A stretch of DNA of 64,000 nucleotides, taken from NCBI RefSeq assembly GCF_030538285.1, contig NZ_JAUNUG010000009.1, positions 1-64,000 of the forward strand, written 5' to 3'. The notes beneath the pieces were generated by a model. It saw nothing but the letters and a program-made list of their open reading frames with translations, ran no database searches and was not told where the DNA came from. A program made the translations under genes and the position numbers. This DNA is from Corynebacterium sp. Lineage in GTDB: Bacteria > Actinomycetota > Actinomycetes > Mycobacteriales > Mycobacteriaceae. This document shows, one piece after another, positions 8,054 through 16,096 of this stretch. The stretch's first letter is position 1, and every line of letters starts with the position of its first letter.

Positions 8054-8950
8054 ATGACTCAGGAAGACATCGTTGTCGTTGCAGTTGACGGCTCCGCAGC
8101 CTCGCACAACGCGGTCCGATGGGCCGCGAACACGGCCAACAAGCGCGGCATTCCGCTGCGACTGGCATCTTCTTACACGATGCCGCAGTTCCTCTACGCG
8201 GAGGGCATGGTGCCGCCGCAGGAACTTTTTGATGATCTGCAGTCCGAGACCATGGAGAAGATCGACGAGGCCCGTGCCGTGGCGCACGAGGTCGCGCCGG
8301 AGCTTAAGATCGGGCACACCATCGCCGAGGGCTCCCCGATCGACATGCTCCTGGACATGTCCCGCGATGTCACGATGATCGTCATGGGCTCCCGCGGTCT
8401 CGGCGGACTGTCCGGCATGGTGATGGGTTCTGTGTCTGCGGCGGTTGTCTCCCACGCCTCCTGCCCGGTCGTGGTCGTCCGTGAGGACAACACGGTCGAT
8501 GAGTCCACCAAGTACGGCCCCGTGGTCGTCGGTGTCGATGGTTCCGATGTGTCCCAGCGCGCCACTGAGATCGCCTTCGCTGAGGCCCACGCCCGTGGCG
8601 CTGAGCTGGTGGCCGTGCATACCTGGATGGACATGCAGGTCCAGGCCTCGCTGGCTGGCCTGTCCGCTGCTCAGCAGCAGTGGGAGGAGGTTGAGCGGGA
8701 GCAGGTTGACATGCTCACCGAGCGTCTCCAGCCGATGACGGATGCGCACCCGGAGGTGCAGGTCCGCAAGGTGATTACCCGTGATCGTCCGGTGCGTGCA
8801 CTGGTGGAGAACTCCGAGGGCGCGCAGCTGCTCGTCGTTGGTTCCCACGGCCGTGGTGGTTTCAAGGGCATGCTGCTCGGTTCCACCTCGCGTGCGCTGT
8901 TGCAGTCGGCACCGTGCCCGATGATGGTGGTCCGCCCGGAAAACGTCTAG
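8054..8950 (+). CDS. uspA: Universal stress protein with two Usp domains
   Basis: A 298-residue cytoplasmic protein made of two tandem Usp domains, about residues 5-145 and 155-297. Both end with the ATP-binding signature: MGSRGLGGLSGMVMGSVS in the first and GSHGRGGFKGMLLGSTS in the second. Two-domain Usp proteins are typical of actinobacteria and respond to starvation, hypoxia and other stress. The gene stands alone, with its own promoter and a strong hairpin downstream. Codon use is highly biased (mostly C/G-ending), which suggests strong expression. Confidence 0.92.
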   Translation: MTQEDIVVVAVDGSAASHNAVRWAANTANKRGIPLRLASSYTMPQFLYAEGMVPPQELFDDLQSETMEKIDEARAVAHEVAPELKIGHTIAEGSPIDMLLDMSRDVTMIVMGSRGLGGLSGMVMGSVSAAVVSHASCPVVVVREDNTVDESTKYGPVVVGVDGSDVSQRATEIAFAEAHARGAELVAVHTWMDMQVQASLAGLSAAQQQWEEVEREQVDMLTERLQPMTDAHPEVQVRKVITRDRPVRALVENSEGAQLLVVGSHGRGGFKGMLLGSTSRALLQSAPCPMMVVRPENV

Positions 8951-8956
8951 TTTCCG

Positions 8957-8994
8957 CTTATCGACGTCCCGCGTCCCCCTCGGGGGCCGCGGGA
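8957..8994 (+). terminator. Terminator of the stress gene, preceded by the dispersed 10-mer
   Basis: The stem TCCCGCG (8967-8973) pairs with CGCGGGA (8988-8994) around an inner CCCCC/GGGGG stem, followed by TGTTGTTGTTTAT. The dispersed motif CTTATCGACG occupies 8957-8966, directly before the hairpin and outside any gene. Confidence 0.75.
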
Positions 8995-9150
8995 TGTTGT
9001 TGTTTATGTGGGTTTCCGAAGGGTAAAGATCTGTGATCTGTCGTGCAACGATCCGATTACGTTCCGTTTCCCCATTGGACGTGTCCGGTTTTCCTGTGGC
9101 ACACTAGGTATGTTCAATTACGCATGAATGACTAGCAAGGAGAACACATA

Positions 9151-9417
9151 ATGCTCGGACTCGGAATCCTCGGTTGGATCATCATCGGCGGCCTGGCAGG
9201 CTGGATCGCCTCCAAGATCAAGGGCACCGACGCTCAGCAGGGTCTGCTGCTTAACATCGTCGTCGGTGTGGTCGGCGGTCTGCTTGGTGGCTGGCTCCTC
9301 GGCCTCTTCGGTGTCGATGTCGCCGGTGGCGGTCTGATCTTCAGCTTCCTTACCTGTCTGCTGGGTGCGGTTATCCTGCTGACCATCGTCAACATGGTCA
9401 CCGGCCGCAAGAAGTAG
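9151..9417 (+). CDS. GlsB/YeaQ/YmgE family small membrane protein
   Basis: An 88-residue protein with three glycine-rich membrane helices: residues about 3-22, 33-52 and 60-82. The pattern GWIIIGGLAGWIASKIKG is the hallmark of the transglycosylase-associated (GlsB/YeaQ) family, linked to general or acid stress in other bacteria. It follows the stress protein gene but has its own promoter region and terminator. The AGGAG at 9138-9142 supports the ATG at 9151. Confidence 0.9.
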   Translation: MLGLGILGWIIIGGLAGWIASKIKGTDAQQGLLLNIVVGVVGGLLGGWLLGLFGVDVAGGGLIFSFLTCLLGAVILLTIVNMVTGRKK

Positions 9418-9434
9418 CCTCCCAAGCTCTAAGA

Positions 9435-9460
9435 AACCCGCCCCGAGGGGCGGGTTTTTT
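9435..9460 (+). terminator. Rho-independent terminator
   Basis: AAACCCGCCCC, a short loop, GGGGCGGGTTTTTT: a perfect GC stem with a T-run, 17 bases after the GlsB-family stop codon. Confidence 0.93.
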
Positions 9461-9478
9461 CGTGCCTGACTGTTAAAA

Positions 9479-9542
9479 GACGTACCGGTTTGTCTATATT
9501 GTGTAGGGAAGCCAGTCCCGAACAACCCCGGAAAGGTACGTC
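9479..9542 (+). promoter_or_regulatory. Promoter and possible autoregulatory operator of the TetR gene
   Basis: The 8-bp inverted pair GACGTACC (9479-9486) and GGTACGTC (9535-9542) flanks a -10 box TATATT at 9495-9500. The right half ends one base before the GTG start at 9543. TetR proteins commonly bind palindromes over their own promoters, so this is a candidate operator; the 48-base separation is wider than for a single dimer site. Confidence 0.45.
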
Positions 9543-10172
9543 GTGGCCGCAGGTACAGCGAAGAAGAAGACGACCACCCGTCGTCGCAACCGTCCGAGCC
9601 CGCGCCAGCGGCTGCTCGATTCCGCCACCAACCTGTTCACCACGGAGGGCATCCGCGTCATCGGCATCGACCGCATCCTCCGCGAGGCGGACGTGGCCAA
9701 GGCCTCCCTGTACTCCCTCTTCGGATCCAAGGACGCGCTGGTCATCGCCTACCTGGAAAACCTCGACGAGGCTTATCGCGCGGCCTGGGAGCAGCGCATC
9801 AAGGACCTCACGGACGCCGAGGACAAGATCCTCGCTTTCTTCGACATGGCCATCGCCGAGGAACCGGACAAGGACTTCCGCGGCTCCCATTTCCAGAACG
9901 CCGCCAACGAATACCCCCGCCCCGAGGCGGAATCAGAGCACGGCATTGTCGCCGCCGCCCGGGAGCACCGCCGGTGGATGCACCAGACGATGACCGATCT
10001 GTTGAGCGCCAAGAACGGCTACCCCTCGGCCACGCAGGCCAACCAGTTGCTCATCTTCCTCGACGGTGGGCTGGCCGGGGCGCGCTTTGCCCGGGAGGTC
10101 ACTCCTTTGCAGACTGCTCGGGATCTGGCGCGTCAGATGCTGTCGGCTCCGCCGGCGGATTACTCGATTTAG
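9543..10172 (+). CDS. TetR family transcriptional regulator
   Basis: A 209-residue protein. After a lysine/arginine-rich start, residues about 20-65 form the TetR helix-turn-helix (LLDSATNLFTTEGIRVIGID ... VAKASLYSLFGSKDALV). The C-terminal ligand domain has no recognisable specificity. The start is GTG 9543 with GGAAAGG at 9530-9536. The last 74 bases overlap the 3' end of the opposing YidC gene. The effector and targets are unknown; the MFS and copper genes are too far away to assign. Confidence 0.9.
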   Translation: MAAGTAKKKTTTRRRNRPSPRQRLLDSATNLFTTEGIRVIGIDRILREADVAKASLYSLFGSKDALVIAYLENLDEAYRAAWEQRIKDLTDAEDKILAFFDMAIAEEPDKDFRGSHFQNAANEYPRPEAESEHGIVAAAREHRRWMHQTMTDLLSAKNGYPSATQANQLLIFLDGGLAGARFAREVTPLQTARDLARQMLSAPPADYSI

Positions 10173-11358
10173 CCTGCTTTCTCGCTTTCCGCTTGGCGGT
10201 GAATGCGGCGATCTTTTTCACCGTGGGCCGCTGCTCGAAGCGGGCGATCTTTTCCTTGGTGCGTTCGCTCTGGACTTCTGCGCGGACCTTCTGCTTCTCT
10301 TTCGCCAAGGCTTTCGCCGCGGCGCGTTTCTCGGCGAGTTCCGCCTCGCGGGCCTCCTGCTCCTCCTTGAGCTCCGCCCGGATCGCCGGGATCTTCCACG
10401 GCATCAGCGCGCCCTTCGCCTTGCGGCCGCGAATACTCCACTTGCGGCGCCGCTTCGCGCGGATCTTCTCCTTGACCGCATCGCGTCGGGCATTGGAGAA
10501 GTCCCGGAAATCCTCACTGAGTGGGTACTTATGGTGTACCAGCGGGTAGAGGATGAGGGTCTGCACCAAGGTCCACAGGTTGTTGGCGAACCAGTAGAGG
10601 ATGATCGCCACCGGCAGGGGGCCTGTCAGCGCCAGGGAGAGCAGCAGGATCGGCACGAATACCACCATGCCGATGAGGAAGCCGTTCAGCTTGCGGGCGA
10701 GAGCAGATTCCCAGTCAATAGTCTGGTAGTTGCGCCACACGGAGACCAGCATGTTCACGGTGGTGAACACGATCGCGGCGATGAGGAAAGGCATGATGAA
10801 ATCCCGCACCGCCTCGCTGGTGGTGCCCAAGCGGGTGAGCGCGTCCACGGGCATGGCGATATACGCCGGCAGGGGAACGCCGCCAACGGTGGCGTCGAGA
10901 AAAGCATTGATCTCGTCGGCGTTGAGGAAACCGATCCGGGTGTCCGGGGCTACTCCCTCCAGCCCGCCCTGGGGGCGGGCCATCCGTAGGAGAACCTGGT
11001 AAAGGCCCAGGAAGACCGGAATCTGGATGAGGGCAGGCACACAACCCGCCGCCACGCTATGCCCGTGGCTTTCCTTGAGCTCTTTTTCTTTCCGCTCATA
11101 CTCCAGGTAGGACTCCCGGTCCGTCTTCTCCGCGTACTCCTCCTTGAGGGCCGCCAGGGCGGGGCGCATGACAACGGTGATGCGGGCGGATTTCGCCATC
11201 GCCCAGAAAAACGGGATAAGAAAGGAACGCACCGTTAGCACGAGACAGAACATGGAGACCAGCCACGCGGTGGAGTCGTTCATCCCGAACACCGAGTGCA
11301 GCAGAAGGTGCCACAGTTTGAGGATTCCGGAGACCGGATAAATAAACGGTTCCAGCAC
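10099..11358 (-). CDS. YidC/Oxa1-type membrane protein insertase, second paralog
   Basis: A 419-residue protein of the YidC/Oxa1 family, which inserts proteins into the cytoplasmic membrane. The core (residues about 20-270) has the typical helices and the segment PALIQIPVFLGLYQVL. The C-terminal 120 residues are a very basic, charged tail rich in Lys/Glu/Ala, useful for ribosome contact. It starts with GTG 11358 (AGGTGA upstream). The housekeeping yidC of actinobacteria lies near the origin with rnpA, so this isolated copy is probably a second paralog. Its 3' end is antisense to the TetR gene. Confidence 0.85.
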   Translation of the reverse strand: MLEPFIYPVSGILKLWHLLLHSVFGMNDSTAWLVSMFCLVLTVRSFLIPFFWAMAKSARITVVMRPALAALKEEYAEKTDRESYLEYERKEKELKESHGHSVAAGCVPALIQIPVFLGLYQVLLRMARPQGGLEGVAPDTRIGFLNADEINAFLDATVGGVPLPAYIAMPVDALTRLGTTSEAVRDFIMPFLIAAIVFTTVNMLVSVWRNYQTIDWESALARKLNGFLIGMVVFVPILLLSLALTGPLPVAIILYWFANNLWTLVQTLILYPLVHHKYPLSEDFRDFSNARRDAVKEKIRAKRRRKWSIRGRKAKGALMPWKIPAIRAELKEEQEAREAELAEKRAAAKALAKEKQKVRAEVQSERTKEKIARFEQRPTVKKIAAFTAKRKARKQAKSSNPPAEPTASDAPDPEQSAKE

Positions 11359-11458
11359 GGTGGTAAGTCACCTGACCTTTTCTACGGTTCGGGCGTGCAG
11401 GGGTTAGACTGCAGGGAGCTTCCCGTCGATCGTAGCGTTATCCAGGAGTAAATCCCGC

Positions 11459-12280
11459 ATGAGTCATCGCGCCAGTGATGGCCGGAACCCGTCCCGGCCG
11501 GGATTCAGCATCACCCAGTTCCTCGGTGAGTTGCTGCTCACCGTCGGCGTGGTGATCCTCCTGTTCGCCTTCTACGAGTCCTACTGGACGAATATCGCCT
11601 CTGGGCGGCTGCAGGATGAGAAGGCCTCCGCCCTGGAGGCGCGCTGGGGCGAAGATGAGGGTGAGCGGGTCAATCCCCGCCAGCGCCTGACCCCTGAGCT
11701 CGGCGAGGCTTTTGCCCGTATGTACATTCCGGCTTTCGGCTCGGATTTCCAATTCGCCATTGTCGAAGGCACCAACGACGCGGATCTCATCGCCGGGCCG
11801 GGCCGCTACGTGGAGACCCAGATGCCCGGTGAGGCCGGTAACTTCGCCGTCGCCGGGCATCGCGTGGGCAAGGGTGCGCCTTTCAATGACCTGGGCAATC
11901 TGCAGGTATGTGACGCCATCGTCGTGGAAACGCAGACGGAGTGGATCACCTACCGGGTGCTGCCGATCGAGGCTGCGGCGGATGCCCGGCGGGCGGCGGC
12001 CACCGGGTGTTTGACCCCGGAACAGGTCGAACGCGTCACGGGTGGTGAATACGCCTCCGTCCAGGGCCGCTACATCACCCTGCCGGGCGCCATCGAGGTG
12101 ATCAACCCGGTGCCGGGTCTGGCCGCCACGCAGGTTGATCCGGAGATGGAGGGCCTGATCACGCTGACGACGTGTCATCCGCAGTTCTCCAACGCAGAGC
12201 GCATGATTGTGCACGCCATGGAGGTCGAGGCGACCCCGAAGATCGCCGGGCAGCGACCGGCAGTACTGGAGGAAAGCTAA
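11459..12280 (+). CDS. Class E sortase
   Basis: A 273-residue membrane-anchored cysteine transpeptidase: cytoplasmic start, one membrane helix at about residues 22-40, then the sortase beta-barrel. Catalytic residues are visible: His134 (AVAGHRVGKGAPF), Cys239 (LTLTTCHPQFS) and Arg248 (NAERMIVH). The TLTTCHP pattern is typical of class E enzymes of high-GC Gram-positives, which anchor LAxTG proteins. No LAxTG substrate gene is seen nearby. It is followed directly by a small membrane protein gene. Confidence 0.88.
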   Translation: MSHRASDGRNPSRPGFSITQFLGELLLTVGVVILLFAFYESYWTNIASGRLQDEKASALEARWGEDEGERVNPRQRLTPELGEAFARMYIPAFGSDFQFAIVEGTNDADLIAGPGRYVETQMPGEAGNFAVAGHRVGKGAPFNDLGNLQVCDAIVVETQTEWITYRVLPIEAAADARRAAATGCLTPEQVERVTGGEYASVQGRYITLPGAIEVINPVPGLAATQVDPEMEGLITLTTCHPQFSNAERMIVHAMEVEATPKIAGQRPAVLEES

Positions 12281-12433
12281 ATGTACGGACCCCTGTGGCG
12301 CGCCCTGCCCGGCCCCTGGCCGGTCAAGCTCATTGTTGTACTCATCCTCGTGGCGGCCGTGTTCCTCCTGCTCATGGAGGTTGTCTTCCCCTGGGTGTCC
12401 ACCCTCATGCCCTACGCGGACGTGGCGGTCTAG
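12281..12433 (+). CDS. Small single-helix membrane protein (50 aa)
   Basis: A 50-residue frame that starts on the base after the sortase stop codon, with GGAGGAAAG nine bases upstream of its ATG. Residues about 15-38 form one hydrophobic helix (KLIVVLILVAAVFLLLMEVV); the ends are short. It is probably co-translated with the sortase and may partner it, but no function is known. Its TAG stop shares the palindrome CTAG with the stop of the opposite gene. Confidence 0.75.
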   Translation: MYGPLWRALPGPWPVKLIVVLILVAAVFLLLMEVVFPWVSTLMPYADVAV

Positions 12434-13002
12434 AGCCCGAGGTTGGCGATGACCTCCTTGGCCACCAACTCGGCCTTGAGGGACTGCTCCTGGTTGCTGA
12501 ACACCACCACAGCGCGGTTGTCCTTCTGCACCGCGTAGAGCGAGCCCTCCCAGTCCGGGACCATGCCGCCGCCGGCGCGCCCGCCGGACCAGCCCTCAGG
12601 TTCCTCGGCGGGTTCAGTGACGTCGATGGGTGCTGCCCAGTCCACGACCTGGATCGCGGCATCCGTATCCGGCATGTCCCGCACGATGACGCTCAGGTGC
12701 GGTCCTTCCGGGTAGGACCAGTACACGCAGGCCGGCGTGTCGAATCGCTTATCGACACCCACCCCCAGCGTCCGCTGCCCGTTCGTGTCGGATACCCACT
12801 GGGTATCCAGGTAGGGGCACTCCTCGAAGGACTCCCGTCCTGCGGGGATCTCCGGCAGCGCGTCGTGCGGCAGGCCGGAGTCAGCGGCTGGGGGTGCCTC
12901 CTCGGTGGTGGTGTGGACGGGGGCGTCGATAAGCTCCTCCTCGGCGGCACATCCGACCAGGGCGGCACTGAGGGCGAGCACGGGAAGTAGGCTGACACGC
13001 AT
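12430..13002 (-). CDS. DUF2020 lipoprotein
   Basis: A 190-residue predicted lipoprotein. The signal peptide ends with the lipobox ALVGCA (cysteine near residue 18), followed by a Thr/Glu/Pro-rich linker and a compact domain from about residue 55 that matches the corynebacterial DUF2020 family (ECPYLDTQWV near its start). It should sit on the outer face of the membrane. The start ATG 13002 shares CATG with the divergent sensor kinase, and TAGGCT lies seven bases upstream of the ATG, implying a leaderless mRNA. Function is unknown. Confidence 0.8.
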   Translation of the reverse strand: MRVSLLPVLALSAALVGCAAEEELIDAPVHTTTEEAPPAADSGLPHDALPEIPAGRESFEECPYLDTQWVSDTNGQRTLGVGVDKRFDTPACVYWSYPEGPHLSVIVRDMPDTDAAIQVVDWAAPIDVTEPAEEPEGWSGGRAGGGMVPDWEGSLYAVQKDNRAVVVFSNQEQSLKAELVAKEVIANLGL

Positions 13003-13015
13003 GGAGACCAGCCTA
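12988..13015. promoter_or_regulatory. Mirror-image leaderless divergent promoters
   Basis: On the + strand TAGGCT (12988-12993) lies seven bases before ATG 13001. On the - strand the same hexamer TAGGCT (complement of 13010-13015) lies seven bases before ATG 13002. The two start codons share CATG at 13000-13003, so each promoter's -10 box lies inside the other gene's first codons. Confidence 0.7.
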
Positions 13016-14266
13016 GAGCCACGGGGGGATATCGAGAAGTTCGGGCGGACGCGCGCCCCGGATGAGGATGCGCTGACCGACGGTGTCCACATCCTCACGA
13101 CTGTGCTGCTCATCGCCGCGCTGGTGTCGTCCGTCAACCTCCCTTTCGGTGAGGCAGCGCTCAACCTGCTGCTGTGCTCCGGTTTCGCGGTGCTCTACTT
13201 CTACGGCACGGCACTAGCGCCCGGGTGGCGGGAGAGCACGAAGCTCGCCTGGCTGGCCAGCCTGACCATGCTGTGGGTGCTGGCGATGCTCACCTCCCCG
13301 GTGGGCATCTACCTGGTGTTCTCCCTGTTCTTTCTTTATCTGCAGGTCATGGACGATATCCGGGGTGTCGTCGCGGTCATCGCCGCCACCTTAGCCTCGG
13401 TGTTCACGCAGGTGCCGGGCGGGCTGACCGTAGGCGGAGTGATGGGGCCGGCGGTATCCGCGGCGGTGGTTCTGGCGATCCACTACGCATTCCGGACCCT
13501 GGTACGCATCAACCGGGAACGTGAGGAGCTCATCGAACAGCTGATGGCCACCCGGACCCAACTCGCGGAAACCGAAAGGGCCGCCGGTGTGACAGAGGAG
13601 CGCCAGCGTCTCGCCCACGAGATCCACGACACCGTCGCCCAGGGTTTGTCGAGCATCCAGATGCTGCTGCACTCCGCCGAGCGGGACCTGCAGAAAACGG
13701 GACTGAGTGAGGAGGAACTCGCCAGCCCCACCCGCTTCCTCCAGCTCGCCCGCACCACCGCCAAAGACAACCTCGGCGAGGCCCGCGCCATGATCGCCGC
13801 CCTCCAGCCGGCCTCGCTGGCGGAGACCTCCCTGGAAGGTGCCCTGCAGCGCATGGCCGATGGCTTCGCCGCCGCCGGGGAGCTGAGCATCGAGGTCGGT
13901 GTCGAAGGGGAGGAACGCCAGCTGCCCATGAAGGCGGAGGCCGCGCTGCTGCGGATCGCGCAGGGGGCGGTGGGCAATGTGGCCAAGCACGCCCGCGCCA
14001 GTCGCTGCCGGGTGACGGTGACCTACGAACTTGATGAGGTACGCGTCGATATCGTCGACAACGGGCAAGGCTTCGATGTCACCGAGGTCAACGAGCGGCC
14101 CGCCGGACTGGGACATGTCGGGCTCGCTGCGATGCGCCGTCGCGCCGCCGAACAAGGTGGGGTGGTGGAGGTCGAGTCCACGCCCGGCTACGGCACCGCT
14201 GTATCTGTGGCCCTGCCCGTTCCGACTACACTCGACACAGTGAAACCGACCGAGGAAGGGGTCTGA
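13001..14266 (+). CDS. hrrS: Two-component sensor histidine kinase (HrrS-like)
   Basis: A 421-residue membrane sensor kinase. Residues about 25-170 hold several membrane helices with almost no external loop. The HisKA_3 box RLAHEIHDTVAQGLSS with the phospho-accepting histidine follows a coiled linker, and the ATPase has N (NVAKHARAS), G1 (DNGQGFD) and GLGHVGLAAM motifs. It is paired with the response regulator seven bases downstream. Family, partner and position between usp and sodA resemble the haem-responsive HrrSA of C. glutamicum; this is inference, and another NarL-type system is possible. Confidence 0.75.
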   Translation: METSLEPRGDIEKFGRTRAPDEDALTDGVHILTTVLLIAALVSSVNLPFGEAALNLLLCSGFAVLYFYGTALAPGWRESTKLAWLASLTMLWVLAMLTSPVGIYLVFSLFFLYLQVMDDIRGVVAVIAATLASVFTQVPGGLTVGGVMGPAVSAAVVLAIHYAFRTLVRINREREELIEQLMATRTQLAETERAAGVTEERQRLAHEIHDTVAQGLSSIQMLLHSAERDLQKTGLSEEELASPTRFLQLARTTAKDNLGEARAMIAALQPASLAETSLEGALQRMADGFAAAGELSIEVGVEGEERQLPMKAEAALLRIAQGAVGNVAKHARASRCRVTVTYELDEVRVDIVDNGQGFDVTEVNERPAGLGHVGLAAMRRRAAEQGGVVEVESTPGYGTAVSVALPVPTTLDTVKPTEEGV

Positions 14267-14273
14267 TGCTCTC

Positions 14274-14912
14274 ATGATCCGAGTGCTGCTGGCCGATGAT
14301 CATGAAATCGTCCGGATGGGGCTGCGCGCCGTGCTGGAGGACGCCGAAGACATTGAGGTGGTGGGCGAGGTCGCCACAGCGGATGCCGCTGTCGCCGCCG
14401 CCCAGGCCGGGGGCATCGACGTGCTGCTCATGGACCTGCGTTTCGGCCCCGGCGTGGAAGGCACCCGGGTGACCACCGGCGCGGAGGCCACCGCCCGGAT
14501 CAAGGCCTCCATGTCCAACCCGCCGCAGGTGCTGGTGGTGACCAACTACGACACCGACGCCGACATCCTCGGTGCCATCGAGGCCGGCGCGGTCGGCTAC
14601 ATGCTCAAAGACGCCCCGCCGACGGAACTGCTGGCCGCGGTGCGTTCGGCCGCCGAAGGGGATTCGGCACTGTCCCCGGTCGTCGCCGACCGGCTGATGA
14701 CGCGCGTGCGAACCCCCCGCACCTCACTGACCCCCCGGGAACTAGAAGTGCTCACCCTCGTCGCTGGCGGATCCTCCAACCGGGAGATCGGCCATGAGCT
14801 CATGCTCTCGGAGGCGACGGTGAAATCCCACCTCGTCCACATCTACGACAAGCTGGGGGTGCGTTCGCGGACTTCCGCCGTGGCGGCCGCCCGCGAACAG
14901 GGTGTGCTCTAA
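14274..14912 (+). CDS. hrrA: NarL/LuxR-type response regulator (HrrA-like)
   Basis: A 212-residue regulator: receiver domain (residues 1-120) with acidic pocket LADDHE, phosphorylation site Asp54 (LLMDLRF) and the lysine in YMLKDAPP. A C-terminal LuxR helix-turn-helix (LTPRELEVLTLVAGGSSNRE onward) binds DNA. It lies seven bases after the kinase stop, with GGAAGGGG upstream of the ATG. HrrA controls haem use and respiration in C. glutamicum; the same role is likely here, but no haem oxygenase gene is in the window to confirm it. Confidence 0.78.
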   Translation: MIRVLLADDHEIVRMGLRAVLEDAEDIEVVGEVATADAAVAAAQAGGIDVLLMDLRFGPGVEGTRVTTGAEATARIKASMSNPPQVLVVTNYDTDADILGAIEAGAVGYMLKDAPPTELLAAVRSAAEGDSALSPVVADRLMTRVRTPRTSLTPRELEVLTLVAGGSSNREIGHELMLSEATVKSHLVHIYDKLGVRSRTSAVAAAREQGVL

Positions 14913-14918
14913 GAGCCG

Positions 14919-15266
14919 CTAGGCGTGGGCCGCGTCGTAGGCCTCGATGATGCTGGCCGCGATCTTGCCGCGGTCAGAGACCTCCATGTTCTTGGAGCGT
15001 GCCCACTCGCGGATCGCGCGGGAACGCTCGCGCTTCGCAGCGGCCGAGGGCCCGGAAGTGCGGGTGGTTTTAGTAGCGCCGGTGTCCTTGCGTGCGGCGT
15101 CGACCCACGGCTGGAGATCCTTGTGGAATGCGGCGGCATTCTTTTCCGAGAGATCGATGATGTAATTGTTACCGTCAACGCTGAAGCGAATGATGTTCAC
15201 CTCATCGTCCTTGAGCGGTGAGTTGTCGAGGTCATCGAAATACTGGGTGATTTCACGGCGAGCCAT
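14919..15266 (-). CDS. lsr2: Lsr2-family nucleoid-associated protein
   Basis: A 115-residue H-NS-like protein that coats and silences AT-rich DNA. The N-terminal dimerisation part (residues 1-55) and the C-terminal DNA-binding part (IREWARSKNMEVSDRGKIAA) are both clear. The minor-groove loop, RGR in most Lsr2 proteins, reads R-G-K at residues 99-101. GAGGAGA precedes the ATG. A fairly AT-rich upstream region with TAAGAT (complement of 15305-15310) is a likely promoter. Convergent with the response regulator six bases away. Confidence 0.9.
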   Translation of the reverse strand: MARREITQYFDDLDNSPLKDDEVNIIRFSVDGNNYIIDLSEKNAAAFHKDLQPWVDAARKDTGATKTTRTSGPSAAAKRERSRAIREWARSKNMEVSDRGKIAASIIEAYDAAHA

Positions 15267-15377
15267 GACTTAATTCTCCTCTATTGCGGTTATTGACATT
15301 TCTCATCTTAAACGCATTTCGCTGACAATGTGCGGACGGGTAAATGCCAATAGCCTGTAGAGAAGAAAAGGTCTCTA

Positions 15378-16013
15378 TTAGCCGCGGGCCAGGCGATCCT
15401 GGATTTCCTGGGTCACGCCGTCAATATCGCGGGAGATGGTGGCGTGCGCGCGGCGACGCTGCTCCGGGGTCATGAATTCGGCGTTGTCGGTGGCAGAGTG
15501 CAATTCCTGCAGACGGTCCCCCACATCCTGCACGAAGCCCTTCGGCAGGTGATCATCGTCGAGGGAACGCTGAATACCGTCGATGCGGGCCTTGATCTCA
15601 GCGCCGTGGCCGGAGAACTGGGCGAGCTGATCGGCGGAGACGCCGAGGCGGCGCGCGCGGGTGTCCACGAGCTTTTCCCGGCCGGCGGTAATGGCGCGGT
15701 AAATGACCGGCAGAAGAACCGGCAGTGCAACGCGCGCAAATCCCGCATAACGCTTGAAGGTGCCGGCATTGAGGCGACCCTGCTTCATCTGCTCGAGGGT
15801 ATTCTCGGCCATTTTCCGCTCGTGCTTACGCTTGGCCTTGAGGCCCTTCTTCTCTTCCTTGAGAAGGTCCTTCTCGAACTTCTGCAGAAGCTTCTCCTGC
15901 TTCAACTGCAGTTTCGCCTCTTGCTTGGCGTCATGCTTCGCGCGTGCCTTGGCGGCCTGGATCTCTGCCTTGGTCTTGGCGCGGCTCTTGCGGATCGCCT
16001 CGAAAATGCCCAT
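15378..16013 (-). CDS. Coiled-coil protein, DUF6474-like, unknown function
   Basis: A 211-residue protein. Residues about 8-85 are a long Lys/Glu/Ala-rich coiled coil, followed by a hydrophobic stretch near residue 100 (ARVALPVLLPVIYRAI) and a helical C-terminus. It resembles a conserved corynebacterial family of unknown function. ATG 16013 (MGIFEAIRKS) is preferred to the ATG at 16064 because TTAAGG lies nine bases upstream and the family starts like this. It may be membrane-attached. No enzymatic motif is seen. Confidence 0.7.
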   Translation of the reverse strand: MGIFEAIRKSRAKTKAEIQAAKARAKHDAKQEAKLQLKQEKLLQKFEKDLLKEEKKGLKAKRKHERKMAENTLEQMKQGRLNAGTFKRYAGFARVALPVLLPVIYRAITAGREKLVDTRARRLGVSADQLAQFSGHGAEIKARIDGIQRSLDDDHLPKGFVQDVGDRLQELHSATDNAEFMTPEQRRRAHATISRDIDGVTQEIQDRLARG

Positions 16014-16096
16014 GTTGATCAGCCTTAAGTAGTTGTTGTCACGTTTCGTGGTCGGGTTCAACATTACCTGTCATCGTGGGCTATGCTCACGCCATT

